DNA of 64,000 nucleotides from NCBI RefSeq assembly GCF_000372725.1, contig NW_005198167.1, forward strand, positions 465,041 through 529,040. Reading direction: 5' to 3'. Positions within the stretch are counted from its first letter, which is position 1, and each line of letters begins with the position of its first letter. The stretch is from Emiliania huxleyi CCMP1516. Its lineage: Eukaryota > Haptophyta > Isochrysidales > Noelaerhabdaceae. Positions 1-11,343 of this stretch are shown piece after piece. A program made the translations under genes and the position numbers. Under the pieces are notes generated by a model. The model did not search any database. It was not told the DNA's origin and worked only from the letters and a program-made list of their open reading frames with translations.

Positions 1-238
1 AAGGAGGGGGGCGGCCCCATCGCTTGTTGAGTACTTCATCGTTACCGCTTCCTTCTGCTTACTTCCTCTTCCCTTCTGACTACTGCGTCGTGCCTCATAC
101 ATACTCCCTCCTCCCTCCTTCCTCATAGCACGGCTGGGGGCTCTGCTCCAAGGAGGCGGCCCCCTCCGCGCCTTGGCGCCACGGCCCCTCGTCAGCCCCG
201 CGTCGCTTCAGCGCTCGAGTCGCCGGTAGGACGCCACC

Positions 239-1761
239 CTTCACGCCTCGCGCCGCAACTCCTTCGCCTCGGCGGCGCACGGTGCTGGCTCGCCCCGGCC
301 CACCGACACGCCCACCGGCGCCGCCGCCGCCGCGCCGCCGCCGGGAGAGGGCGCGGGCTCTGTGGGCGACGACGCGCTCGGCCGGCGCGAGTCGGTGGAG
401 AGCCTCGAGGAGCCTTCTAGGAGCCTTCTAGGAAGCTTCTGGGAGCCTTCTAGGCGCGAGTCGGTGGACAGCCTGTGTGGCGAGGGCGCGGTGCTGCCGG
501 GCAGAGGCGACCTGACCACCGTCACTTCGGAGGGGTACGGCGAGGCGACGCTCGGCACGTGCGAACGGCTGGTCCGGCTGCTGATGCGGCTGACAGAGTG
601 CGTGCCCGCGATGGAGGGGTGGGGGGGCGGCTGGAACCTCGACGCCGACGCGACGCTGCTCGACATTGGCTCCGGCTACGGCAAGGTCGTCGTGCACGCC
701 AAGCTCCTCTCGCGCTGCCGCGCGGCGCACGGGCTCGAGTGCGTGCGCAGCCGCGTCGAGATCTCGAACCTGACTCTGCAGGCGAGCTTCACATAAACGC
801 ACAGCTCCGGACCCAAGACGCACAAGCACAGACAGTCGAGAAGGGGGAGAGACAGCAACGACAGTCAGAAGTCAGCGCTGGGTCCCAGGAAGGCGAATGC
901 GATGACGGCCTCTAGTGTGAGCTCTAGCTAGTGAGCTCATACGCACGCCGGCAGATCGCGACTATATACAGCTAGTTAAGAGCCGACCGACCCTCGCGTC
1001 CGGTGCTCACCGACGGCGAGCTTCACCCCGAGATCGCCCGAGATCGCCCGAGATCGGCCGAGATCGGCCGAGATCGGCCGAGAGTGCCCATGCTGAGATG
1101 CCGACCCTGACTCTGCAGGGGCTGTACGGCGAGCTTGACCGCAAGGCACTCGACGACGCCCTGCCGCGAGAAGACAGACCTCCCGCCCGGCCGACCAACA
1201 CAGCCAGCTGTCGACAGGCACTCGACGATGACTTGCTGCGCGGCGTCTCCTTCTGCTGCGCGGACGCGACGCGCGAGGCCGTGCTGCGCTACACGCACAG
1301 CCCACGCCCGCCGCGCCGCCTCGCCGCGTGCTCTGCGCCGCGCCACAGCCCCCCCGCCCTGCACAGGCACATCTATGCCTTCGACCGCGTCTTCTCGCAG
1401 TACACGCTCGCCGCGCTCGCGCGGCTGCTGCAGCGCTCGCATTTCTTCGTGTTTGTCTCGTCGAAGGCACCTCGGCCACCTCTCGGCCACCTCTCGGCCA
1501 CCTCTCGGCCACCTCTCGGCCACCTCTCGGCCACCTCTCGGCCACCTCTCGGCCACCTCTCGGCCACCTCTCGGCCACCTCTCGGCCACATCTAAGAGTT
1601 CCGACGGCCGTGTCCGCTTGTCCTCCCAGGGGCCCCGGACCTGGTGGCGGCACGGCCTCTCCAAGGTGCAGCCGGTCGCCAAGATGCGCTTCGTCACGAC
1701 GGGCCGCGAGCGGTGCACAGTCTTCATCTACGTGAACGCGCAGTTCGTCCCGGGCGTGTGA
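239..1761 (+). CDS. Class I SAM-dependent methyltransferase, DOT1-like (5' end open)
   Basis: Reading frame assembled from five exons: about 239-781, 1119-1145 (27 nt), 1218-1294, 1367-1466 and 1630-1761. All internal lengths keep frame and the last exon ends in TGA. The N-terminal part is Ser/Pro/Ala-rich with two RRESV-type phosphorylation-like motifs. The catalytic part has a clear motif I (LLDIGSGYGKVVVHAKLL), an acidic motif II-like HGLECVRSR, then a late FDRVF segment, as in DOT1/lysine-methyltransferase-like Rossmann folds. Function beyond SAM binding is inferred. All four inferred introns start with GC, and introns 1 and 2 are bounded by 13-14 bp direct repeats. The frame is closed upstream at a TAG near 227, inside a possible acceptor, so an upstream exon is likely and the true start is unknown. 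Confidence 0.72.
1027..1085 (+). repeat. 10-bp intronic minisatellite
   Basis: About six tandem copies of CGAGATCGSC lie in intron 1 (782-1118) of the methyltransferase gene, just before the acceptor. Confidence 0.9.
1476..1587 (+). repeat. 11-bp intronic minisatellite
   Basis: About ten near-perfect copies of CCACCTCTCGG fill most of the last intron (1467-1629) of the methyltransferase gene. Confidence 0.95.
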
Positions 1762-3073
1762 TCACGCGGGGCCGCATGCGGGGCGGGGGACGGAGGCCCA
1801 CGAAAGGGGGGGGGGGGGGGTCGCGATGAGGCGGGCGGAGCACGGGCACACCACCGCCGCTACCGCAGCGCTGCACTGTCCACTGGGCGTATCCATGAGC
1901 ACGGGCGCCGGCGGCTGGGGCACGGCCGCCGCATGCCAAAAGGCTGCGGGAGGGCATGAAAGGAGGGCGCGCAAGCGCGCGCCCGGACAGCTGACTCACA
2001 CAGAGACACTCACGCACCATGCCAGGGAGTGAGCGCATTTGTTCGTTCGTTGCGTTATCTATTTGCCACGAGAGAGAGAGAGAGAGAGAGACCGATGTAT
2101 TCTGTGTATTGCAGTGGTCCCATGAGAGTGAGAGTGTTAAACACAGTTGTATGTCATATGCACGAGAGAGCACACCTCTGGGGGGGCGCGGGGGCCCCCG
2201 GAGGCACCGTGCGCCGCGCCGCAGCTGCGGAAACGCGGGGCCCCGGCCGCTCCACTAGTCTCCACTAGCACCGACTTCCCGATCTAAGGTCTAACAGAGG
2301 GCAGATTTGGAGAGATCTCGAGGAGTACACACATATAGACCCTCCAATCATCAGTAACCTCCAACCTGATCGGTCGTACTGACCGCCGACAGATCACTCT
2401 AGACAGCAGACAGGCCGACGTCTGCACGCGGCCGGCCGGGCGAGAGGCTTGACACGATCCGACCCTGCGACCCTGACGCTGCTGCTCTAGCTATCAGACA
2501 TGCACTGCTGGCTGCTGCCACAATGTGCGACCTGTGCTGGCCCACTTGGCGGCCTTCCCGTTCAGTGGTGAGGCGCAGTTCAGAGCTGTCGATGGCGCGA
2601 TGCCGCACTGGTCCCACATTGGTGACACGAGACCGCCAAGTTTGCCGGTCCAAGAGAGAAGCACCGGCGCTGTCCTGAGAAGGTGCGTGGTCCCTCATGA
2701 CTGCCCATGCGCGCGAGGCTGTGTAGGCATAGCCTCGAGAGTGCCAGCAGCCAATCCGAGGCGACGTGCATTGCGCCAAGCGTGCACACGATGGAAGGAC
2801 ACCTTCCTAAACTGGCCGTACGATCAGGTCGTCACTGAATCCGCATGGACACCCTCTGGGGCCCCCGGGCCGGCCCAGAGGAGCACACGCGAAAAGCGTC
2901 GGATGTGCATATCGTGTGGCACATGCACATTCTCTTCGCACGCACACGGACACGGATCACGGTCGGAGCCACACACGCACCGACACACCGGGACATATAC
3001 GTTATACACGCTTTACAAAACGGCGGATGTAACACTAACAATCAAGCGGGGGCGGGGGCGCAGGGAGAGTCGA
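1762..3073. other. Intergenic region, no gene recognised
   Basis: Contains a poly-G run near 1806-1820 and a short GA microsatellite at about 2071-2091. Open frames on both strands are low-complexity or unconserved in appearance. It lies between the 3' ends of two convergent genes. Confidence 0.5.
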
Positions 3074-4706
3074 TCACGCAGCCAAGCCGCCCGGCGCTGA
3101 TAGCGCCATGGGCGAAGCTGGCACCGGCGGCGCCGCCGCACCCAGCGACGCACCATGTACAATGTAATCCGATTCTTCCGGCGGCGGCTCCTCCGCAGCG
3201 AGAAATAGTCCGCGCGCCACCTCGCGCTGCGCCGCGAGCTCTGATCCAACTGGGGCGTCGAGCGCGCCCGCCAGCGCGAGGAAGCCTGCAACGAGGCTGG
3301 TCTGCAGCGCGTGCGCCTCGGCGGGCGGCCGCGCGCCCGCCATGCAGAAGAAGCGGAGCGGGCTGTGGTTGATGCACGGGAAGTCGGATATCTCCTGGTG
3401 GCGCGTGTCCCGAACTTCGGCGTACAGGGCCGTGGCGCTGCTCTGCGCGAGCCGGCGCATCACGCCTCCGACCTTCCTCTCGTTGCCGGGATACATCATC
3501 GACGGGGTTAGAAGGGCGAGGGTGGGCACGGGCGCGACGCCGTCCGCCGTCTCGTCGTACCCGCTGATCCACGGGTCGCAAGCCACGACGGCGCGCACCA
3601 AGCCCGCCGAGACCCGGGGGCGCCCGCTCGCGATGTCTGCCGCAGTGCGCAGCACGCTGCTCCCTCCGAAAGAGTGGCCGATGAGGCTGAGCCTGCTCTT
3701 GTCCACCGCGACACCGGCAGGAAGCTGGCGCGCGATCTCGTCAATCGAGTCGATCACGGCTCGCGCCTCCGCGACGCGCCGCCGCTGCTGCCGCGCCCGC
3801 GCGTCGTCGCCGTCCACGCTGCCGTACACGCGCGCCTCGCCATCTGACGTCTATTCCTCGGACGACCGCGGTGAGGTGTGTGGATAGATGCGTCTAGATG
3901 CCGATCCGCGGTGAAGTCTACTCCTCGGTATAGACCGCCGAACCGTCGCCGTGCTCGAGCGCAATCACCTGCAGCAGGGGGGGGGGGGGGGGGGATATGT
4001 CGTGCATGTGCATACCTGCCGCGCGGTGTCTGTTTGCTCGTCGGGTCGTGGTGGGACATGATGTCCCCGGAATCACGCAAATGCTGGCTAGTGGCAGGGC
4101 CGGCACAGATCGCGGCGCACCACAGCGCCGTGCGACGCCAGCTCCGCGCAGAGGCCCGAGTACGAGGCGGAGCAACCCCAGAGCCCGTGCGAGAAGACGG
4201 CCAGCGGCCAGCCGGCGGCAGCCGCCGCCTCTGCTGGGGCGGCGGGAGGGGCCAAACGCGAAACACGGCGCGGCAGCCTGGAGCAAAAATCAGGTTGGAC
4301 CTCGCTCGGCTCTTGTGACTCGGTGCGTGGGCGGGCACCTCGCAAGACGCAAGAACGAGGTGAGGAAAGGCGCGAGGAAGCGGGTCGCCCAGCGCGGCAA
4401 GGGCAACGCAAAGCCGTGTTGTGTGGCGTAGCGGCCGCGGGCGGGGCCATCTGGCAGCCAGCTTGCCCGTGGCCGCTCACGTTCGGCCTTGCTCGGGTAG
4501 AAGACGCGCAGCCGTGCGAGCGGAGCCGGACCAGGCAGCGAGAGGAGCCGCTGTTCCACGTCGGCGATTCCGACGTCGTGTCGTCCCCGCGGGGTTGGCG
4601 TGCACCGGAGTAGTGCGAGCGAGAGGAGAGGCATCACCGGAAGTGCGACGAGGGTACACGGCAGGAGCGCCGCCAGCAGCGCGATCCCAAGAGCTGGCCG
4701 TTGCAT
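3074..4706 (-). CDS. Platelet-activating-factor acetylhydrolase-like serine lipase
   Basis: Four minus-strand exons: 4339-4706, 4121-4277, 3936-3968 and 3074-3850. They join in frame to about 444 residues. The start at 4706 gives an N-terminal hydrophobic stretch (MQRPALGIALLAALLPCTLV), a signal peptide or anchor. Family hallmarks of plasma/type II PAF-acetylhydrolases follow in order: FSHGLWG (oxyanion loop region), ALEHGDGSA, the nucleophile elbow GHSFGG, the acid ACDPW and the histidine in RHQEISDF. The family hydrolyses short or oxidised sn-2 acyl chains of phospholipids without needing calcium. The secretory or lipid-surface location is inferred from the hydrophobic N-terminus. The third intron (3851-3935) is flanked by an imperfect 17-bp direct repeat. 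The exon 3/4 boundary is the least certain. Confidence 0.85.
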
Positions 4707-4875
4707 CGAGGCGTAGAGCAATCGCTCCCAGCGGAGCCACTGGCGGCTGTCCCATGAGATGCGACTTGCAAACTCGCGGCTGTCCCACGAGGCGCGAGCG
4801 GCCACTGTGGCGACCATGAGCTCACACGATGCGATTTGCACGGCGGCCCGGAAACTTCGCGGGAAACGGGGGGTG

Positions 4876-5877
4876 TCATGCAGCGCTGTTATTGAGAAGA
4901 AAATACGTCCCCGCCCCCGCCACCACCACCTCCGCCCCCGCCGATGGAGCGACTGCTGGGTCGAGGAGCCGCCCCTGAGGGTCCACACCTGGCGGTGCGG
5001 CCGCCAGTGCCGCCATCGTTCCCGCCACCCGCACTGCCACTTCCGCCCCCGCCACTGGAACGGTTGCAGGGTCGTGGGGCCGCCCCAGCGGCTCCGCACC
5101 AGGCCTTTGGGCCACGAGGGCCGCCACCGCACCCGCCGCCCCTGCCACCGCCTCCACCCCCGCCGCCGACGGGGCCGCCACCGTATGGACCCGCTCGGAA
5201 TAACCTGGGGGACCCGGGACCGCCCCGCCGGAGGCTGGTGTACCCGGGAGGAGGAGATGGGGGAGGGGAATTACCGCGGTACGAGAGCGGACCCGCCGGC
5301 GAACCGGAAAGCCGAGGCCGGAGGGCCCCGGGGGGGGCTTGGGGTCAGTTGTCGGAGGAGGCGATAGATGAGCTAGCGCGGCCTCTGAGAGTGGAGTCGA
5401 GACGTACGGGCTCACCGGGGGAAGACCAGTTGCAGGGGCAGCCGGACCACCGCGACCTTCGACGGGGAGGGCCACGCCCCCCCGAGCCTGGAGAGGAGCC
5501 GGCGGAGGGGGGGGGCGAGCCAGGGACGATAGAGAGGCCGCGAGTGCGGGCACGACTCGCCGACCAGGGAGAGCGGGCTCGACCTCCCTGGGAGGGGAGG
5601 CGGCACGACCCAAGGCCGCAGTCCTCGCCCAGGGGGTCGGGAACGGGGTCGTCGGAGGCGGAGTCAGCGGGATCAGGGGAGGCCCCACCCGGGCTGTCGG
5701 CTCCCTCGGGGCCAATGGGGCTAGCCGACGGAGGTGGGGCGGAGGGGCCGCCTCCAAAGAAGAGACATCAAAAACGTCTGCAGAGGCAGTGGGGCGACGC
5801 CCGAAAAGCGAGCAAGAGACCGAACCAGACTGAAGATTCACCCTGAAGGGTGGGGGACGAGGACGTGCAGTGTACAC
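4876..5877. other. Long overlapping open frames on both strands, Pro/Gly-rich
   Basis: A 300-codon frame on + (4944-5846) and a 333-codon frame on - (4876-5877) overlap almost fully. The + frame has a Pro-rich N-terminal half, a charged middle containing SEEAIDELARPLRVESR, and a basic tail KKRHQKRLQRQ, somewhat like a gag-type or disordered regulatory protein. The - frame is Pro/Ala-rich. GC-rich DNA opens long antisense frames easily, and I cannot tell which strand is coding, if either. No recognisable domain. Confidence 0.3.
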
Positions 5878-6252
5878 GTTAGACAGTCGGGTATGTACGT
5901 GACGTGTGGTGTCGTAGTGTCCGTGTCCACTAGCTCCGAGTAGAGGGGGCGTTCTGCAGTTAAGGGGAAACCCGGTACACGGAGCCCTCTCGGAGACCCG
6001 TGTTTACTTTACAGCCCTTGCCCTGCGAACGCGCACCCCCGGGGCGGTAGGGCTCTCTTGCCCGCAACCCGACACCGATCATCCGGCCCGCTGGGTGCGC
6101 TTCTGAGCTCCTCGGCCCTGGATGTGAGGTTACTGATTGCACTCCAAGTGCTCCAAGTGGGCCTCCGCCTGCGAGTTGCGCTGCTGCCGCCGCCGGAGCC
6201 GCTCGACAGTTCCACTGCCGTTGCGACGGGGCGTGCTCGCCTCCTTTAGACC
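5878..6252. other. Short intergenic stretch with a dispersed repeat
   Basis: No gene seen. It contains the 73-bp repeat at 6085-6157 described separately. Confidence 0.5.
6085..6157 (+). repeat. Dispersed repeat, copy 1 (inverted copy at 52375-52453)
   Basis: The sequence reads, as reverse complement, almost identically at 52375-52453: a shared core around CACTTGGAGCACTTGGAGTG, then the block AACCTCACATCCAGGGCCG, then AGCTCAGAAGCGCACCCAGC. Only a few differences over about 73 bp. Confidence 0.9.
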
Positions 6253-6953
6253 TCAAATGTGCGCGTTGAGGTCCGCCATCTTCTTCTCCATCTGCTGCTT
6301 TTCAGCCTCAAGGATAGCCTTTCTTCCCGCGAAGTGAGCCGTCTGCTTTGTATGCTCCTCCTGCTGCGGCTTCATATTGCGCGAGCTTGACCCGCAATTC
6401 CGCTAGCCATGAAGCTTCGCTGCTAGAGCACGTGGCTTCTAGCGTCTCCAACTCGGCCAGCCGGGCGTCTGTCTCTGCCTCCATCACCGCCGTCAGCGTT
6501 GGCCCCGCGGCCAGTTGCATCACAGACCTACCCTCTGAGTCGAGTTTCTGCGTGTCTGCCCCCGCCTGCAGCAAGCGGCGCACCACGGCGAGATGGCTGT
6601 GCTGGGCGGCGATCATCAACGCGGTGCCGCCGCAGCAATTCTGGTTTCTGCTGGTCCGCATCCGCGCCGTGCCGAATCAGCAGGTCGGCCACCTTCTCGT
6701 GGCCGTTGTCGGCGGCAGACATCAGCGCGGTGTCGCCATCGGTGTCCTGATGGGTGATGTTTGCGCCAGCTTGCACCAGGATATTGACCAGCCGCTCGTG
6801 GCCGTGGGAGGCTGCGAACATCAGCGCGGTTCCACCGCCCAACGTCGAGTTGACACGGCCGTTGCCGTCGAGCCACGCCCGCACGGCTCCCTCGTCGCCT
6901 CGGCAGTTCGCGTCGACGAAATCTTCTCCCAGCCCCTCTCTCTCGCGCGGCAA
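6253..6953 (-). pseudogene. Ankyrin-repeat protein with two frame breaks
   Basis: Minus-strand ankyrin repeats are unmistakable: GDEGAVRAWL, then GGGTALMFAASHGHERLVNI, GDTALMSAADNGHEKVADLL and GGTALMIAAQHSHLAVVRRL. The first two repeats and the third are in different frames; the break lies near 6620-6650. A second break near 6385 moves into a strongly charged coiled-coil tail (AILEAEKQQMEKKMADLNAHI followed by TGA at 6255-6253). With both breaks repaired it would be an ankyrin domain plus C-terminal coiled coil. It is either a decaying gene or a locus with two assembly indels. No ATG is seen at the 5' end, so a further exon may be missing. Confidence 0.75.
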
Positions 6954-7901
6954 ATCCGGTCGGCGTGCCGTTTCGTTAACCCTTCTTTTGCGTTTGATTG
7001 CTTAGCCTGTGGGTTAGGTGTATTGTTGGCAAAACAAGACAGAGCTCACACAGAATCACAGCGGGAGGAAAGCGGCGAGTTGCAATTCCTGGGGTCCTTG
7101 TGGCGGGCCACCCTGTCCAGAGAGGCATGAGTGCCAATCTGGGGTCTCTCGACCGAGTCTATGAGTCCTGGGCTCCTGGCCGCTCCCGGTTGTGGCAGAG
7201 GTTATGGAACCAAGCGACGGAGATGGTGCGGGGGTACGGGTGTTCCAGGGGATCACGGTACGTTCACCTTCCAATCACAATCAAATCATACAGGACATAC
7301 AGGACAGCTCACGAGGTGGCGCTAGGAGTGGGGTCGCGCGGACTGGCGCAGGCAGGGAAAGAAGGTGGGCGGGGCACAGGGATGGGGCCACAGAACTCAC
7401 GAACTGACATCCCACCCCGCGCCGGGGGGCGGTAGCGCCGGGATACTTTGGACCCGCAGCCTGGCAGACGCCAGGCCACAGACCCGCCGGCAGGCAGAGC
7501 CTTGCTTGAGTGATTGATATTGCTTGCTTGCTTGAGCCGCATCCGCGATCCGGCTCTCAGAAGAGGAGGGGGTACTAACATCGTGACAGCTGCCGACGGG
7601 ATTACCACTGCGTGTCGTCCTCAATCGGATTCGTGTTCGCGAACTCATACCAAAGAAAAGAGAAATTTCGCTACGATGCAGACGACACGGTCATGAGATG
7701 CCGGTCTTGATTGTGGGTGGGGATCCATCAGGTGCCAGCCAGGAATCCAATGGCGCCCACCCTCGCCGCGCGGCCGTCTTTGCGCCGCCGCCACCGCCTG
7801 CTCCCCTCCACCCAGACTGCGCCGCCTGCGGCTTGGCGCGTCGCTCGAGTGCCCTCACCGCCTGCCCTCTCCGCTCCCAGGTGCTGCTGGCCGCGACCGG
7901 A
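6954..7901. other. Intergenic region between divergent ankyrin genes
   Basis: No gene recognised. It includes the dispersed repeat at 7011-7095. An in-frame ATG for the + ankyrin gene also exists at 7698, which would add 68 Pro/Ala-rich residues. Confidence 0.5.
7011..7095 (+). repeat. Dispersed repeat, copy 1 (direct copy at 14327-14416)
   Basis: Shares an almost identical ~80-bp block with 14327-14416, including TATTGTTGGCAAA, CAGAATCACAGCGGGAGGAA and AGCGGCGAGT. Same orientation in both places. Confidence 0.9.
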
Positions 7902-10342
7902 ATGCGTACTCGAGCAAAGAGCCTGTGGGAAGCAGCGAGGCTCGGCGACGCGAGCACGGTGCTGCGGCTGCTCTCCATCGGCGTCGACTGCGACTCGAGC
8001 GACAGCGGGGGCCACGTCCCGCTCTACCTCGCGTGCAAGGCGGGCCACGAAGAAGTCGCGGTCCTGCTGCTTGCGGCATCGTGCAGGGTCTCGCCAGCAA
8101 CCTCGCGCGGGCACACGCCGCTCTACGCGGCGTCGTACTTTGGCCACGCTAAAATCGTATCTTCGCTCCTCGCTGCCGGCGCCAGCGTCGACCGGCGCAC
8201 GCAGTCGGGCGCGACCGCGCTCTACGCCGCTTGCGCCAACGGGCATGTGGACGTCGCGGTGGCGCTCCTGGCGGGCGGCGCGCAGCCCGACTGCGCGGTG
8301 CAGCACGGAGTGACGCCGCTCTGGATCGCCGCCAAGCACTGCCACCTCGAGCTCGTCAACCTCCTCATCGCTGCCGGTGCGCGGGTCGACAGACCAAATG
8401 AGGCCGGCGTCGACCCTCTCTCAATCGCGTGCCACGAGGGGCACGTCGCCGCGGTGAGGATGCTCATCGGCGCCGGCGCCGCCGTGTCACGGCCCGCCGC
8501 CTCCGCCGCCACCGACCCCGCCGCCGCCTCCGCCTCGCTCCACGAGCCGCTCTACATCGCCTGCGCACGCGGCCACACGGCGTCGGCGCGGGCGCTGCTT
8601 GAGGCGGGCGCGGACGTGGACGCGGCGTCCCGCGACGGGTGGCCGCCCCTCTTCGTGGCAGCGCGAAACGGGCGGCTCGACTGCGTGCAGCTCTGCGCCG
8701 CGTGGGGCGCCTCCCGCCGCTGCTTTAGCCTTCCGAGGGCGCGTCGCGTACCGCTGCCCGAGCCGCCCCGGTTCGATTCCGGCCGCAAACGAGGTGGCTG
8801 GGACACGGTACATAGGCTGTGGAGCTGCTCTCCGAGATGGACGATGAGGTCACCGCCTGGCTGCAGCGGACGCGCGAGTGGTGCGCGCGCCTAGAAGCGG
8901 ACGCCGACTCTTGTCTTCCAACTACCGCTCGAGAGGACATGCCGCCGGGTTCAGCTCTCGTCCTCCCCGTTTTCACGCGGTGCTCTGAGTCCTCTGCACA
9001 CTCGCGTGCTCCCGCCCCGAGGTTGGTGTACTCACGCCTACCGTAGGTGCACGCCCCTCCACCACCTGCACTGCCTCTCCGCCGGCCGCGCGCGCCGGCT
9101 GCTGCTCGACGGCGCAGGCGCGAGGCACTTGTCGGGAGGCAGTTGCGAGGCAGTTGCGAGGGAGAGGCGGAGGAGGGCGAGGCCGGGGAGCGTGCGAGGG
9201 GAGAGGGAGGAAGTGGGAGAGGGAGGAGGAGGCGGGGGAGGAGAGAGCGAGGGAGATCAGCGGCGCGCGCTTTCCCTTGTCGGCGCTCACCCTTCTCCCG
9301 CCCCCCCCCCCCCCCCCCCGAGCAGACGTGCATGCGTGCACGCGGCCTGGCGCCCCCACGCCGGTGAGCCTCGCGCGCGGGCTGGAGGGCGGCTCGGACA
9401 GCGCAAGCAGGGGCGGTCTGCCTCCCTAGATGCACGCGAGGCGCCGTGGCGCGGGTCCCTCCCGTTGCTCCTCCCTCTCTCCCCTGCCAACCCACCCGCT
9501 CTACGCCGCCTCCCGCCACGCGCCCTTCCGCCGCGCATCCCCCCGTCGCGCGCCCTGCTGTCGCCCTCCCGTTGCGCGCCTCACGAACGGTGCGGTCAGC
9601 GGGCACAAGACGAGTCAGCCCGCGCCGTATGCCTTCGTCCCACTCCCGCTCGCCCGCGCCCAAGACCGCGCGTCCGGGCACCTTCCCTCCAGAGCTTGAG
9701 CCTCATCCCAACGGCAGGCGGCGGCTCCTCCTCGACCGACTCGCCCGCCGGGCTCGTCCTCCTCGCTGCCGCGCCGTGGTAGAGATGCAGCCGAGATGCC
9801 GCCGAGATGCCGCCGAGATGCCGCCGAGAGACCTCTCTCCAATCACCACCTCTTCCCGGGAGGTTGCGCCCTGCTGACCCACCTAACAATCGACCGACCG
9901 ACCTACCAACCCACTTGCTGTCCCAGGTCGCCCTCCAACCACCGGCCTCTCTCTTCACACCTGCAAGCTGTGAACAGCGTCTCTTCACACCCACTGCTGT
10001 GAACAGGTCGCCCTCCAATCACCGCCTCTTCCCGGCGCCCGCCCGCCTCGCCGCTGCGACGCTGATGCGCGTCGGCGCGCGCCACCACCCCATGCCGCCC
10101 CCCGCCCCCGCCCTCGCCGCCTTCTTCGCTCTCCTCGCCGCCGCCACTCCCGCTTCCGCCGCCTCCGTCTCCGCTGCCCTTCCGCTCGCCCAGGGGCCGT
10201 TTGCACGTAGCCACTGAGCGGCGACGTTTGACCCGCGTCGCAGGCCACGAGCTCGCCAACGAGCCTCGCTTCCGCGGCGTCGCGCAGGCCATCGTGGACG
10301 TGTGGCGCGGAGGCGAGCAGCGGCAGCAGAGCAGCCAGCAGC

Positions 10343-10347
<5 letters not shown>
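7902..10347 (+). CDS. Multi-exon ankyrin-repeat protein
   Basis: Exon 1 (7902-8684) encodes about seven ankyrin repeats after MRTRAKSLWEAARLGDAS. Later exons are 8816-8880, 9047-9117, 9326-9363, an exon ending at 9778, 10007-10074 and 10244-10347 (TAG). They join to TREWC-TPLHHLHCLSAGRARR-LLLDGA-DVHACTRPGAPTP, then LLAAAPW-SPSNHRLFPAPARL and GHELANEPRFRG. The order TREW..TPLHHL..LLL.GAD.....GAPTP..LLAAAPWSP..H.LFP looks like a familiar C-terminal layout of algal ankyrin proteins (from memory). The exon between 9364 and 9778 is incompletely resolved. The intron before 10007 holds extra partial copies of the downstream exon start. The role is presumably protein-protein interaction; no catalytic domain is seen. 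Confidence 0.75.
8881..9046 (+). repeat. Introner-like intron, family A (ankyrin gene)
   Basis: Begins GTGCGC, then CCTAGAAGCGGACG, then CTCGAGAGGACA, CTCTGCACA, CCGCCCCGAGGTTGGTGTA and ends CCGTAG. The same ordered motifs occur in introns of the GT25 gene (50392-50582) and the GYF gene (62829-63090). Confidence 0.8.
9783..9832 (+). repeat. 11-bp intronic minisatellite
   Basis: About four copies of GAGATGCMGCC inside the ankyrin gene's intron that begins at 9779. Confidence 0.9.
9945..10006 (+). repeat. Introner-like hairpin motif, family B (ankyrin gene)
   Basis: Two tandem occurrences of a TTCACACC...GCTGTGAACAG motif end exactly at the acceptor used for the exon at 10007. TTCACA and TGTGAA can pair. 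Confidence 0.7.

Positions 10348-11343
<996 letters not shown>

Noticed and set aside
8760..8790. tRNA-like T-arm (GGTTCGATTCC)
   Set aside because: The T-stem has only four pairs, no matching acceptor strand or D-arm is found about 50 nt upstream, and the site lies inside an intron of the ankyrin gene.
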